From: Doryteuthis pealeii
Lineage: Eukaryota; Mollusca; Cephalopoda; Myopsida; Loliginidae
Length of the DNA stretch: 64,000 bases
Reading direction: 5' to 3'
NCBI GenBank assembly: GCA_023376005.1
Contig: CM042157.1
Coordinates: forward strand, 93,501,062 to 93,565,061
The notes beneath the pieces are model-generated. The model had not been told where the DNA came from, ran no database searches, and saw only the letters and a list, made by a program, of their open reading frames with translations. This document shows positions 44,470 through 55,570 of this stretch, piece by piece (the first letter of the stretch is position 1; every line of letters begins with the position of its first letter). The position numbers and the translations under genes were made by a program.

Positions 44470-45040
44470 ATAATTATTTCCTAAGCAAGAGACTGATGTG
44501 TTCATTTTTTTCGGCTATTATATTGTTAGCAAATATTAAGATATTAGTTTTGTGAGTAATTTGGATGTTAGACGAAAATATGAAAGTTAACTGAATCACA
44601 CAAAGAATGAATTGAGTTATTGGATGGTGTGCAACACAACAACAACTGGCATGCTAATTAAGGATTTAATAAGGAAAACTATAAGACTATGCATTCTGTT
44701 TAATAGAGAAAAAAAAACAGATTTATTCAAGAGAATTAAAATGAGATTTTTTTAATATTTCATGAATCAATAACTATATAAAGACAAATAAAAATGTCAT
44801 TTGGTAGAAGAGATTTTGTGTAACGAGATACAATATATAAGAAGACTAGGCAAAGTGCTATATAGAATGAAAGGAATAAAGCAGATATTTATGCAAGCTT
44901 AAGCGAGTGTTATATTGTCTAAATTGCAGAGGTTCAATTCATTTAGAAGGACAGTAAATGTCAAATTGAAGAAAAGGGAGGGGGGGTATCTCTTATATTT
45001 AACTTTAATAAGAATTTTCCAAAACAAAAGATAACACACT
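44470..45040. other. Intron sequence, no feature recognised
   Basis: AT-rich. The minus frame at 44899-45087 is low-complexity and overlaps the MITE at 45043. Confidence 0.45.
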
Positions 45041-45042
45041 AA

Positions 45043-45350
45043 CAGTGATGCTGATAGCTTTTTAATTTCGTGCATCCTGGGACACACATATTTGCTTTGA
45101 ATGAGTCCCCGGGAAAATTAATGGGTCCCAACTAAAGTTTCTTAATAAATTGTAGGGTTTTTATTTATGATCTGGGGAAACAACTAAAGCTGTCTAACTT
45201 CTACCTTGTAACATCTCCTGTGTAATTCATTTCTAAGAAACTATTGAAATGTATTTATAGTTAGCTTGAAATGGTGATGGAAGAAAAAAAAAAAACACTG
45301 GGATGCATGGAATGATTTTACTGTGTGCTTTTATATTTTTGGGATACAGT
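45043..45350. mobile_element. MITE related to 38941
   Basis: Begins CAGTGATGCTGATAGCTTTT. The right end is lost where a truncated T1 SINE follows. Confidence 0.7.
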
Positions 45351-45356
45351 AAATAA

Positions 45357-45515
45357 AGTAGATGGAGTGGCTTACTGTGAGTATCATCCGGACAATGAGG
45401 GAGTCTATCCCTTTTTTGCTAGTGCTAGACCAGGGAGATTGTTTTCAGTCTGATGTGGTGCACCACACCTACCAAAACTCCACACTTTACCGCACAGATC
45501 CAACCCCTGCTACTC
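45357..45515 (-). repeat. T1 SINE, head missing
   Basis: Contains the 3' body and the GCACAGATC block only, minus strand. The tRNA-like head is absent. Confidence 0.7.
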
Positions 45516-45667
45516 ATGACATAAATATTGCTCACTTTATATTATTTTGCAACCATACTTGCAAATTTTAATAAGAATCCTAAATCAATACCAAAACAAT
45601 CAAGTATAATATGTGACGTTCATACTTCCACAAGAACAACAAGTTCCTGGAAATGTTATCAGTTTAT

Positions 45668-45870
45668 ATATTTACCAACCTCTCCACATGAGCAGAATGT
45701 GACACAAGGTCAAGTTCTTAAGTGGAGTTTAACAGGTTTGAATTCAGAGTTTTTCTTCTCCTAGACTGGTTGCCATACAAAAGGTTAAAGAGCCCAGCCC
45801 ACCCTATTATTTTATCCATAGTTATAAGAAGAATAGTTGGATGTATAGCTTTCTCGAGGGTATCAGCAAA
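45668..45870 (-). repeat. T2 SINE, head missing
   Basis: On the minus strand it includes AGGAGAAGAAAAACTCTGAA and GAACTTGACCTTGTGTCACA and ends in GGTAAATATATAAAC. The 5' part is lost near CTCGAGAAAGC. Confidence 0.68.
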
Positions 45871-46009
45871 TTGTGATCATATAATGTTATTGGTTTAAGT
45901 TGTTTTCAATACAAAGGATTCACCTCTAATGTTTTTATGTGATTGATTCAACAAAAATAAATGAAAACTATTCATGGAAATTTCTCTGAATGTTTGAGAT
46001 GAGGCTTGA

Positions 46010-46360
46010 AGATTAGTATTATCTGCGTTATTCGGACTATTGTCCCCATCTTCATTGTTACTTGTACAACGTTTCGGACGATATGCCCTCCAGCCTTCTT
46101 CAGCCTTGTCTGACTCGGGAACCTTCTTGGACTCTGGGACCTTCTTTTCGAACTCGGGAACTTTCTTGTCGTATTCGGGAGCCATCACGGAACTTTGAAC
46201 CTAACCCTTTATTTAGTCCACGGGGATATCCTGTTCTCATTCCGCTAACCAGAAGGTTCCCGAGTCCGACAAGAAATACCTGAAGAAGGCTGGAGGGCAT
46301 ATCGTCCGAAACGTTGTACAAGTAACAATGAAGATGGGGACAATAGTCTGAATAACACAG
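46010..46360. mobile_element. P-family inverted pair with VPE..KK minisatellite
   Basis: The left arm (about 46015-46110, minus) and right arm (about 46270-46355, plus) each read CTGAAGAAGGCTGGAGGGCA, GAAACGTTGTACAAGTAACA and ATGAAGATGGGGACAATAG, outward. Between them a 21-bp-period minisatellite encodes VPEF/S-x-KK heptads on the minus strand (about 46110-46185). The arms form a long hairpin. The frames reported here are repeat-derived. Confidence 0.7.
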
Positions 46361-46437
46361 ATAATACTATTCATGGAATGATTGGCATGAGCTCATATGT
46401 ACAAATAGCTTGTTAACCAGTATAAGCATAAACTAAC

Positions 46438-46830
46438 TAGCAATACCTGTGGATATACCACAGTATGATACTTTAATTATTACAATGTTTGATATGTTTA
46501 CCTAAAAGCTATTGCTAAATAGTTCAATATGTAAAAAGTATAATAATCTTGATTTAACTCTTTCTATTTTTTTTCTTTCTTTCCTTCTTTTCATCTTTTC
46601 CTTATGTTCAATTGAAATTTATTAAATGTTAATAATAAAAATGGAATGTTCATTTAGTTAGCTGAGGTGATGACACTCATAAGAAATAAGAATTTGGCAG
46701 ATAAGCAACACCAGATAATCAGGATTTATATTTTTGTATTTCATCTTGAACAATCTGGATGGTCTCATTTTTAACCAGTGAAAGTTGCAAGATGATAACG
46801 GTGGTACAATTAAGGAACACGAGTATTAAT
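46438..46830 (+). repeat. Family F repeat
   Basis: The most complete F copy after the one at 100-590: the CTGTGGATATACCACAG hairpin, the GTTTGATATGTTTACC block, pyrimidine-rich middle and the AAGAATTTGGCAGATAAGCA tail. Confidence 0.7.
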
Positions 46831-47563
46831 GTATAGATAATAATAATAATAAAAGGAGATGACAGGTTACTCATGCTAATAATCAAACCCCGTAAACAAA
46901 ACCCAATGCTTAATGATTTTGTGCATAATATACATATTTGCAGTTGAATAAAAATTGGTGTAAAGTTCCCAACCAAAAGAGAAAAATTACAAAGTTTGGT
47001 GCAGTGAATGAATGTGTTATCGGATTTTGAGAAGAACATGTAATTATTCCACAAGTTATGATTAGCATCTTCATGTTTGTTGTTTTTTGGGGTTTTTTTT
47101 AAAATCCCATTTCAACTGTTGCAGCATTTTTCAATCTTCCTCCAAATGCATGATGCATCCAGTAAGCCTTGAAGGATTTATTCTATATAATTTCAAAATC
47201 AGAGAAATATGGAATTCAATTTCTTGTTACACACACAAAAAAAAATTTCTCAGCTACATACGACTATACCTTTTTTTTTTTTTCTGTAATAAGCACACGT
47301 TCCAACACCAAGTGTTTTGTCTTAAGGCTCTCCTTAAAACGATCTCTAGCCGCCTTTATGTATATACTTATATCAGTAAAAATTCCATTCCTTAAAGTGG
47401 GCCTGGTTAGTAGAGATTCTGACTGACGAAAAATTGGTCAAGTTTTGATCCCAGCTTGAGGCAACTTGCTATGTCACTGAAGAGCTGTGATACAGCAAAA
47501 CAGCACTGTATGCGGATGACTATATAAGTGGAATATTGGGCAGGGATTAAAAATGATTATTAT

Positions 47564-47625
47564 AAAATTAAAAATTAAAATACCGGCAATTACAAGTAAT
47601 TGCCGGTATTTTAATTTTTAATTTT
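47564..47625. repeat. Perfect 30-bp-arm palindrome
   Basis: 47564-47593 and 47596-47625 are exact reverse complements with a 2-base loop. The inner part is TACCGGCAATTAC. It lies just before a family F copy. Confidence 0.95.
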
Positions 47626-47629
47626 TCTA

Positions 47630-48020
47630 ACTCTTTCTCACTCTATTATAACTCTTTCTCACTCTATTTTTGCTTTCTTTCCTTATTTTTATCTTTTCAT
47701 TATAATCGATTGAAACATATTAGCATTATTGCTTCTGCATGCTCACCCTCTCTCTCTCTCTCGATCTTTCCCTTAGTCTCTTTCTTTCTTTCTTAATTTT
47801 TCTGTGTAGTATGACCTATTTGTTTCCTTTCTTAAAAACGGAAGGTCCATTATTTAGCTGAGGTAACAACACCCATGAGAAATAAGAATTTAGCAATTAA
47901 GCAACAACAGATAATCAGGATTTACATTTTATTGCATTTCATCTTGGATGATCTGGAGTTTCATTTTTAACCAAAGGGTGTTGCAAGATGATAATGGTCG
48001 GAAGATTAAGGAATAGGAGT
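47630..48020 (+). repeat. Family F repeat
   Basis: Lacks the initial hairpin but keeps GATTGAAACATATTAGCATT, the TCTCTC tract and AATTTAGCAATTAAGCAACA. Confidence 0.68.
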
Positions 48021-48194
48021 ATTATTATTTCTTATGTGTTAATTTATGTTGTGAGTCAAGTATCTAAAGCAAAGAAGCATCCCTCTCACAGAACACAGAA
48101 AGGATGCGCCAAGTAGAAAATCACGTAGGATTCAGTCTATTGACGTTTCAGATGCAGATATTATGCAAGTAATCAAGATATCTAAGAAATAAGT

Positions 48195-48480
48195 TTTTTA
48201 GTATTATCTGCATTATTCGGACTATTGTCCCCATCTTCATTGCTATTTGCACAACGTTTCGGCTGATATACCCTCCGGCCTTCTTCAGGTATTTCTTATC
48301 GGACTCGGGAACCTTCTTTTCGAACTCGGGAACTTTCTTGTCGTATTCGGGAGCCATTACCGAGTCCGAACAAGAAATACCTGAAGAAGGCTGGAGGGCA
48401 TATCGGCCGAAACGTTGTGCAAATAGCAATGAAGATGGGGACAATAGTCGAATAACGCAGATAATACTAATCTTCAAGCC
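48195..48480. mobile_element. P-family inverted pair with VPE..KK minisatellite
   Basis: The same build as at 46010: left arm on minus (48205-48295), right arm on plus (48365-48470). Between them the minus strand encodes APEYDKK, VPEFEKK and VPESDKK. The core CTGAAGA...GGCCGAAAC hairpin is present in both arms. Confidence 0.72.
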
Positions 48481-48565
48481 TCATCTCAAACATTCAGAGA
48501 AACAAGTTTTTTATTTTTTTGCATTCTTTCATACATATTTCTGGTAGATTTAAATTGTATAGTAG

Positions 48566-48855
48566 GAAGCGCGTGGTGCGATGGTTAAAGCCATGGGAAA
48601 TGGACTCGTCGCCCCGAGTTCAAATCCTGGATGTGATAATTGCATTTCACTTTGCGCTAATACCCTTGGGAAAGGTATGAATCCTACTCTCCTTCCAGCT
48701 ATGGATAAATAGTAGGACAAACTGGGCTCTTTAACCTTGGTTAGGCAACCAGTCTAGGAGAAGGAAAACTCTGAATTCAAACCTGTTGAACTCCGCTTAA
48801 GAAATTGACCTTGTGTGACATCCTGCTCGTATTGAGGGGTTGGTAAATATATATA
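48566..48855 (+). repeat. T2 SINE, complete
   Basis: GAAGCGCGTGGTGCGATGGT head, GAGTTCAAATCCTGG B box, full body and GGTAAATATATATAAAT end. It can serve as the T2 reference copy. Confidence 0.85.
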
Positions 48856-48869
48856 AATTGTATAACTAG

Positions 48870-49600
48870 GTTGTGCTGACAGCACAGATTTCCATGACTC
48901 TCCCTCACCACTCGTCCCTATTGGTCATCGCTCCTGGAAGGTCCTATTCATGGCATCCAGTATCTGCACAGAACTGATCAATGTAAGTTTTTGCTGGTCA
49001 GCTCACTCTGGTGTGTCCATGTCTTGGTGTCCACAGGAGAATATCACTTACGAGATTGCCCTTGCTTCTCCAGCAATGTCTTGTTCATCTTACTTGGATG
49101 GTTTGTGTAATAGGAGGTAATTGGGCATACAGCTGCTGGGTTGCTACTGCTTCCAGGATTTTTGTGTAGTATTTTTTTGTAGTATTTTTTGTATCTAGCT
49201 TTTTCTTATTAGAATCCAAGTGGTGCAGCCATATATTAGTACTAACAACCACAGCTTGGAAGAATTCTCACTTTATCTTATCTGAGATCAGATTTCCATA
49301 GGATCAATAACCTGTTTATGACAGTCTAAGCCTTTCCTATGCATATATTGACATTTCTGTAGATGAGATATTACTACATAAGTATGTTAACTGGTCAACA
49401 AATTTCAGTGGCTTGCCATCCAGTGTGGATATGTCTTCTTGTTTAAAACACATGAACTCTCAGAGTTCACAGAGAAGCCAACACCTCTTGCTGCCTTCTT
49501 TAGGCTGTGTACCAGTGATTTTTTCATGGCATTTGTAAATAAAGAACCATATAAGAACCAAATATAGAATCCTTTCTCTTTTTGACTGTTAGATTTAAAA
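48870..49600 (-). pseudogene. RTE-like LINE remnant (reverse transcriptase 3' part)
   Basis: On the minus strand the order is LHSLKKAARGVGFSVNSES, STLDGKPLKFVDQLTYL, SNISSTEM, NRLLILWKSDL, FFQAVVVSTNIWLHHLDS, then QLYAQLPPITQTIQVRR. Further on, a GPF-type end includes a DRQ-like D-D-N-R segment near 48930. These follow the palm/thumb and C-terminal order of RTE-class LINEs. Several stops and frameshifts, and loss of the catalytic YxDD segment and endonuclease, make it dead. A piece of its 3' end recurs at 63568-63665. Confidence 0.8.
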
Positions 49601-49616
49601 CAGTTAATAATATAAC

Positions 49617-49619
<3 letters not shown>

Positions 49620-49654
<35 letters not shown>
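49620..49654. repeat. (TA)n microsatellite
   Basis: A TA run. Confidence 0.95.
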
Positions 49655-49657
<3 letters not shown>

Positions 49658-49954
49658 GTTGCAATTTTTGATTGCTTCAGAAGATTTTATTGATGGATTT
49701 GGGGTGGTTTGTTTTTTGATTAGGTGATTGTTTTTTTTTTGTTTTGGTTTTTGTTTTGGTGGAGGTAAGCCATACTGGTGGTTTTTAAGATTTTACCAAA
49801 ACTGAAATCTTTTAAACTATACAAATCTAAGAAATGAGAAATTTATAATTAATTATTGAAGAATGATAATTCAAGAAAATTTCTCAATTTTCTTTTCATA
49901 TATATATGAGTTAAGAGTAAGGAAATGAATCCAACAGTATATGTATAGCTGAAA

Positions 49955-50250
49955 TGGTATGAAAAACACGTTTTATAATTGAATTCAACTTATATCTTTT
50001 TCATTGCGAATATTTTCAATATTTCCATTTTATCAAAATATCTTCATAAGATAGAGCATAATGATAATTGGGTCCATTTTTAGATGTATTAAAAAACATT
50101 TACATCTAAAAACGGACCCAATTATCATTATGCTCCGATGAAGATTTTTTGATAAAATCAAAATATTGACAATATTAGCAATGAAAAAGATATAAAATAA
50201 ATTCAATTTAACAACATATGTGTTTTTCATACCATTTCATATATATATAG
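49955..50250. mobile_element. Inverted-repeat element with degenerate hammerhead-like core
   Basis: Arms of about 140 bp (49955-50092 and 50100-50245) meet near 50096. Outer ends are GAAATGGTATGAAAAACAC and its reverse complement, bordered by TA runs. In the plus-strand right arm the order CCGATGA (about 50135), GATTTT...AAAATC stem and AATATTGACAATATT stem III, with TGCT/AGCA as stem I, parallels the motif at 1750-1798. Core bases are mutated (CTGATGA to CCGATGA, GAAA to AAAA), so it is unlikely to cleave. Confidence 0.65.
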
Positions 50251-50259
50251 ATATAGATA

Positions 50260-50738
50260 TAGATATATATGACAAATTTGATTTATCTATGTACTGATGC
50301 ATAGTCTATGGTTAAAAACATTATCATGAATGTTTGATAAAAGGTAATTTACATTTATTCAAATTGAAAGTGGGGAAGGGATCCTTTCTTTTTTTGACTG
50401 TTAGATTTAAAATAGTTAATAATACAACCCAAGTCTGTGTGTGTATATATATATATATCTCAAAGAAAAAAAAAGATTTTAATACAGAAAAATCTGCTCC
50501 TGAACACCCAAGTCTTAATTATAGGAGACAAAAATTAAACAATTTACTTTAGTGGCAGAAAGGGTAAAAAAATGTTAAATATCTTAAAATTCCCCAAAGT
50601 TGACCATTAGAGTAAAAGTTAAGCCAAAAGCAGAAACCCAGTACAGTTTGGTTGAAGAACGTGCAAGCAAAAAAAAAAAAAAAAAGGTTTTAAAAAGAAA
50701 ACAGGGAAAATTATGGCAGTATAAAATATAAATATTTA
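50260..50738. other. Intron sequence, no feature recognised
   Basis: AT-rich with short TA and A runs. CTTTTTTTGACTGTTAGATTTAAAA near 50388 also occurs near 49575, a local repeated segment. Confidence 0.45.
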
Positions 50739-50739
50739 C

Positions 50740-50862
50740 TTCATAAATAGCATTTCTTCGGATCAGCAATGGCCGCAGTCTCACATAACTTGGCCTGAAT
50801 GACGATGCAGATGGAGGAGAGTTACCTGAAGAGACTGCACGCAAGTCGACAACATGCGGATA
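50740..50862 (-). CDS. RNF111: Arkadia-type E3 ligase, exon encoding YPHVVDL...RNAIYE
   Basis: Acceptor CCTTCCACAG before 50862 and donor TATGAA|GTAAATAT at 50740. It has 123 nt (41 codons), phase 0 on both sides. The peptide includes YPHVVDLRAVSSGNSPPSAS, then FRPSYVRLRPLLIRRNAIYE. The PSYVR segment shortly before the TRGAS block corresponds in position to the region upstream of the NRG motif in RNF111, but similarity is weak. Support comes mainly from open phase-compatible joining with both neighbours. A second, stronger-looking donor (TTCAG|GTAACT near 50828) lies inside; its use would shift the frame. Confidence 0.82.
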
Positions 50863-50863
50863 C

Positions 50864-51330
50864 TGTGGAAGGCAAAGGTTGGTAATATATCATGGCCAGA
50901 TGATAATAATATAGCAACTTGGAAAAGTTGGATTAGTTGTGATTGTAATAGAATAGATTTCTAGTTCAGTAGAACTTTGAAATCTTATTTTGATGGTTAA
51001 ACAAAAGCCATGCGTTAGTATCTGATGAATCTATGATGCTTAGATATTACAAAATTTATTATTTTTACTAGAAATAAATGTTGGTATAATTTAAAGAAAA
51101 TTAAGAGTCTTTCCTTTAACAAGTTTATCAATATCATAGAAATCAAATACTGAATACCAAATACTGACCATCAATAAGGCTTCTTTTTTTAAATTTATTA
51201 TTATTATTATAGTTCTCGTTAGTGTTTGCTTTTTATTGTCATTTAAACAATATTTTGTTGCCAGAGTAAAAAAAATTAAAGTTCATCTTAATTCTAAATG
51301 TCAATTTCCATCTAAGTTGTTTTATTTTGA
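50864..51330. other. Intron sequence, no feature recognised
   Basis: AT-rich, nothing identified. Confidence 0.5.
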
Positions 51331-51339
51331 ATAATTTTA

Positions 51340-51795
51340 ATATTTCAGACTGTTGTCCTCATCTTTATTGTGTATAACTACAACATTCAGGTGACAGTAA
51401 CCTCAGGCTCTGTTAAGATGACTTATTTTAAGCTAATTTAAAAATAAAACCATCTTCAGACAATTTCCTAAGAATTCAAATGTGGTTTCAGAGCTCAAAT
51501 TGTTACCACTCGCTCCAAGCAGTATAAATACCACCAGACTTATTGAACAGAAATGCAATTGGATAGAGAAAAATGAAATGGAAGAAGTTATTTATTCAAA
51601 AACAGAAATTTCAAAATGTTGTAATAATATTTAAATTCATGGGAAATCGTTTGAAGAGGACTTATTTTAAGGTAATTTAAAAAAAAACAACAACATCTGA
51701 ACAGAGCCCGAGGTTATTGTGGCCTGAACATTGTGTTATACACAATAAAGATGAGGATAACAGTTCAAAATATCAAGATTATTCATATCAAGCCT
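51340..51795. mobile_element. P-family inverted pair, diverged
   Basis: The left arm (51340-51455, minus) and right arm (51655-51790, plus) share, in opposite orientation, CTGTTGTCCTCATCTTTATTGTGT, the CTCAGGCTCTGTTAAGA-type segment and GACTTATTTTAAG(C/G)TAATTTAAA. The outer end equals that at 1-95. The GAAAC core of other P copies is mutated to TGAAC here. Confidence 0.65.
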
Positions 51796-52194
51796 CATCT
51801 CAAATACATATAAGTATTGTTTTATTTTAACAAAAAAAATGTTAAATTATAATATAAAAAGTGTGTAAAGTTTCAATTTTAACTAATCATTTAGAAAAAA
51901 TTCTTGAATAGAAAAAGGTGATATATTATTTTATAAATAAAAAAAAATTAAAAAATTTGAATGATCAATTCTTGTTCAAAAGCTGAGTAATTCTTTTTTT
52001 TACGAATTCAATAATACTTATTTGAAGAAAGTTTATTTTGCATAGTGATAATGTATTTCCTAATAATAACCCTGAATCATTACATTATTTTTCAAGAAAC
52101 AATCCCTTGATACATTACCAATAAAAGACCCATCCAGAGGGGCTTGAAAGTCTTCTCACATCTTACTGTAACAAAATTGGTCTGACTGATCTGA

Positions 52195-52395
52195 CACAAG
52201 GTTCCTGGTTCGATACCAGCCCTCGCCAACTCAGCATATGGGTAGCACAAGGATCTGTGCAGTGAAGTAAGGAGCTGATGGTAGGTGTAGCGCTCCACCT
52301 CAGACACAAAAACAATCTCCTTAGTCTAGCGCTAGTGAAAAGGGGATAGACTTCCTCGCTGATACTGAGTTTAGGCCACCCCGACGACGACTTTA
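52195..52395 (+). repeat. T1 SINE, head truncated
   Basis: Starts at the B box GGTTCGATACC and continues to CCACCCCGACGACGACTTT. Confidence 0.75.
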
Positions 52396-52399
52396 TATA

Positions 52400-54060
52400 G
52401 AAAATTTAAATTGAAAATAAAATTAATCTAATTTTTGGAGAGAAAGAAAAAGAGAAAAGAAAGAGAAAGTGAAAAGAATGTTTTTGGTGGACAAAGAATC
52501 TAAAAGCACTCAATGTGGATCAGCCAGTCGCGGGTGAATCACCACTGTACTAAATAAAAACATGAAGTCTCAGATTTTCTGCGCAAGTGTAGAAACACCA
52601 GAAGAGCCAAACACTAAACGTCGAAGTAAGGGGACTCGGTCTTTTTTGCCTACAACTTCGGCAGGGAGAAAAGGGGGGGGGTGGCTCCATCTTGGGGGAA
52701 TTGTCAGCTAGTCTTGTAAGTTGTGGAATAGTTATAATGGGATTTGAGGTATCCAGAAAGATCTTAGAGCAACTAACAACCAAACATTTGCAAATGATTT
52801 GTAACACTTCATTGAGATAATGACCCTGTTAGGGGAGATAACTGTTGCCTCATGAACAATACAACTCTAAAGTGTAGTAAAAGGCAACATGAGAAAGAGC
52901 ATGAGCAGCAACTATGAAGGAGGAAGAAACAAGATGGCTGCATGAAAACACGCACATGTGGACAGTAAATGTCTTCTTCATATAAATCCTCCTGTACCAT
53001 GGTCAGTGAGAAATAAAAACAAATATTTTTGAGTTTTAAAATACATTTAACTATTTTCTATTATATTTTGTTGTTCCTAATATTTTGGGTTATAACAGGC
53101 CCTATTATGTATCCATAATATAATGTTAAATATCATCAAGAAATGTTTTCATTTCACAACTATTAATCTCAACTGGTATATCTGACCAGAGAACAGTGTT
53201 CAGCAAAAAAAGAACTTTTAATATGTTTAATCATTCACAGCATCTTCTCCATCAACTGCACAAATCATAACAATCAGATTTTATTTGGTTTCTACATAAA
53301 ATCATTCATAGGATTGATTTTAATACGCATTATAAACAGACACGGATTGACAGGCAGTCATCTGAGTTTATTTAAAAAGCAGAAAAAAAAATTATATCAT
53401 TTTAGAAACCAATTATTTCTGGGCATAAAATATGCATAAAGAAAACAAGTGTCACTCAAAACAGTTACTTAGAAAAAGAAAGAAATAAAAAATAAAAATA
53501 AAAACTAGTGACTTTTTAAAATTTCAACAAAATGATCAACTTTACTTTGACTGAATATTTTCTATTATAAAAGGTAAAATAGAAAAAAATATTTTAAGTA
53601 AATCAAAAAAAAAAAAAAAAAAAAATGAGTTAACTTTCCCCTTTTATTTCAATTCATTTTTTTTTTTGTTACCTCCCTTGTTTATCTAATAGGTAATTCT
53701 TGATTAAAATTGGCATGTAAACTTCTTTGATTTCAAAGGATATTTTTAAAAGTATCTGCAGGAGAAGATACAGGAATAGATGTCTCTTCTGACTGAAAGA
53801 GATACTAGTGAATGTGTAAAATGAAACTAAAAGACAGATTTATTTCTGTAACTTTCTTTTAGAGATAGTAAATACTGAACCTTTTTATGATTAAAGAAAA
53901 ATTTCAATATTCAACTAAGTATCTTAGATTTAGATTTTTAGAATTTTTCAAAATTAATCCATAAAAAAACAAAATACGAATTTTAAAGCTTTAAACCCAC
54001 TAATAAGAAATCAAACTAAATCTTAAAAAGAAAAGATTTTTTCACAACCAAACCAATAGC
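52400..54060. other. Intron sequence, no feature recognised
   Basis: A GAAAGA-rich start (52437-52480), a G8 run (52673-52681) and poly-A (53606-53625). The frames at 52550-53000 have no recognised domain and no match elsewhere in the window. Confidence 0.45.
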
Positions 54061-54062
54061 TA

Positions 54063-54095
54063 ATTTGCATATGTATCATCCTCCACCTATAAAAG
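54063..54095 (+). promoter_or_regulatory. Candidate core promoter (octamer plus TATA box)
   Basis: ATTTGCAT (54063-54070) is followed 17 bp later by TATAAAAG (54088-54095). It lies upstream of repeat D and the Gag-like remnant on the same strand, so it may be the U3 promoter of that retroelement. This is an inference from position only. Confidence 0.35.
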
Positions 54096-54329
54096 ATGGC
54101 AGGTGATTCCTACGTTGCCTTTTGTTAGTCGTCCTGTGGTTAGTATTACATTACAGTACACTACTATCTACAACCACTAAAGCAAACTATCCACTATTTT
54201 CCGAGTAGTGCAACTAATAGCTTACATTGCTGTTCAAGAGAAAATTACCAACAACAAGAGAACCTAAACAAACGTGTTGAATCAAAGTGGAAACTATTAC
54301 CACATTTACTTACTTGCTGCTTATTGTTA

Positions 54330-54875
54330 TGGCATTCACTTTGGGTCGGTTGAACCAGTTCCAACCAACGTATTCACCTGTGGTGAATTCATGGAAGGAG
54401 TAACAAGAGAATATGAAATTCACAAGTGACCTCCAAACCCTTCATGCATATTCGGTCAGGGTTTGTTTGCCACAGATGCAGTGACAAGTACACAAAAAGC
54501 CGTCGATTCCTGACAAGGATGGAGATGCCCTTTGGATTTTTGCCAGAGCCCCTTTGGTGGATTGTGGCCCTAATACCACTGAGTGCCAGATATGTCCACT
54601 TTGGGTAACCTTACCAGAAGTGAAGTTCTCAACAGCATGGCTCTGACTCTACTGAGTTTACACAGCCCTGCTGTGATGAGGAGGGGTTGAACTTTAGAAA
54701 TAATTTGTTAGATGACTGTTGACCAAAGAGCTTCCTCTGCCCTTTTACAGGTCTTGTGTTTTTGTTCTGCATGGTGTCTAGCCACCCTCCTCACAGACAA
54801 AATCTTTGGGGTTACTGGTTTAGTCACCAATGATCCAACTATAAAACCGGTAGTACAGGGTTACATATTACACAT
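54330..54875 (+). repeat. Dispersed repeat D
   Basis: Second copy of the repeat at 15080-15660, with many substitutions and indels. It shares CATTCACTTTGGGTCGGTTGA, GGATTTTTGCCAGAGCCCCTT and CTGCATGGTGTCTAGCCACC. The frame at 54426-54608 belongs to it. Confidence 0.65.
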
Positions 54876-54879
54876 TGAG

Positions 54880-55570
54880 TGAACTGACACATTCAAAAAC
54901 TGGTGGCAGAACTTTTACTACATTCTGACCCTTACATCCAAATTTCAATCCCTTCTTGGTACCACAAGCCAAGTGGCTCTAAAAGAATCCAGCCACAATT
55001 GTGGGTTAAAAGATGACAACTGGAGTTTCAGAAGCACAAATGATGAACCCCCAACACAGGTTATCCACCTAGAACTGATGCTTAGATAGATTGCCAACTG
55101 TTGTCCTCACATATCCAGAATTATGATTGGGAAAAACTACTTCAATAGAGAGCATATAGCAAGTTATTTGCACACACTATGGTTTTTCAGTCCACAGGCA
55201 GACATTTATGGGACTTCTGGGGAATTAAAAATAGAAGCCGATAAGAGCCCTGGAGACTTATACCAGCACCTCATGGTCTTTGAGGATAGCCTCCTGCTAG
55301 CTAATGGAAATATCATCCACGATGATGAAAGCCCCCCACTGACGAGGAAGAACTTACATCTACCTTGAAAAACCTTGTTGTCCTAAGCTGGCTGAGGCTG
55401 ACTCATCCCAACTATCCCATGCTGGTCTAGCAATGATATGAGACCAAGTGCAGGTCGAGAACCCTAGCCTCTATAAAACCAAAATTTCATAGGCCTACAT
55501 CACCATTGATTCCTTCCTTGCCTTCTTTTGTTCCCACTTCATTAGAATACACATCATTCTGGATTTGGCT
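54880..55570 (+). pseudogene. Degraded retrotransposon Gag-like coding remnant
   Basis: Plus-strand peptides in order are IHLELMLR, a stop, IANCCPHISRIMIGKNYFNR, then IASYLHTLWFF, IEADKSPGDLYQHLMVF, EDSLLLANG, and after a frameshift NLVVLSWLRLTHPNYPML and TLASIKPKIS. I recognise this order (EAD..P.DLYQ.LM.F.EDNLL..NG, then a W-rich block and TLASIKPEIS) as a Gag-like protein common in molluscan and other invertebrate LTR retrotransposons. One part of it is open at 55123-55368. Stops and a frameshift show it is dead. It lies antisense inside a host intron. Confidence 0.65.

Noticed and set aside
46010..46360. Calling P-family hairpins true hammerhead ribozymes
   Set aside because: CUGAAGA and GAAAC are present, but an extra A separates core and stem II, the expected U16.1 is A, and no stem I can be formed.
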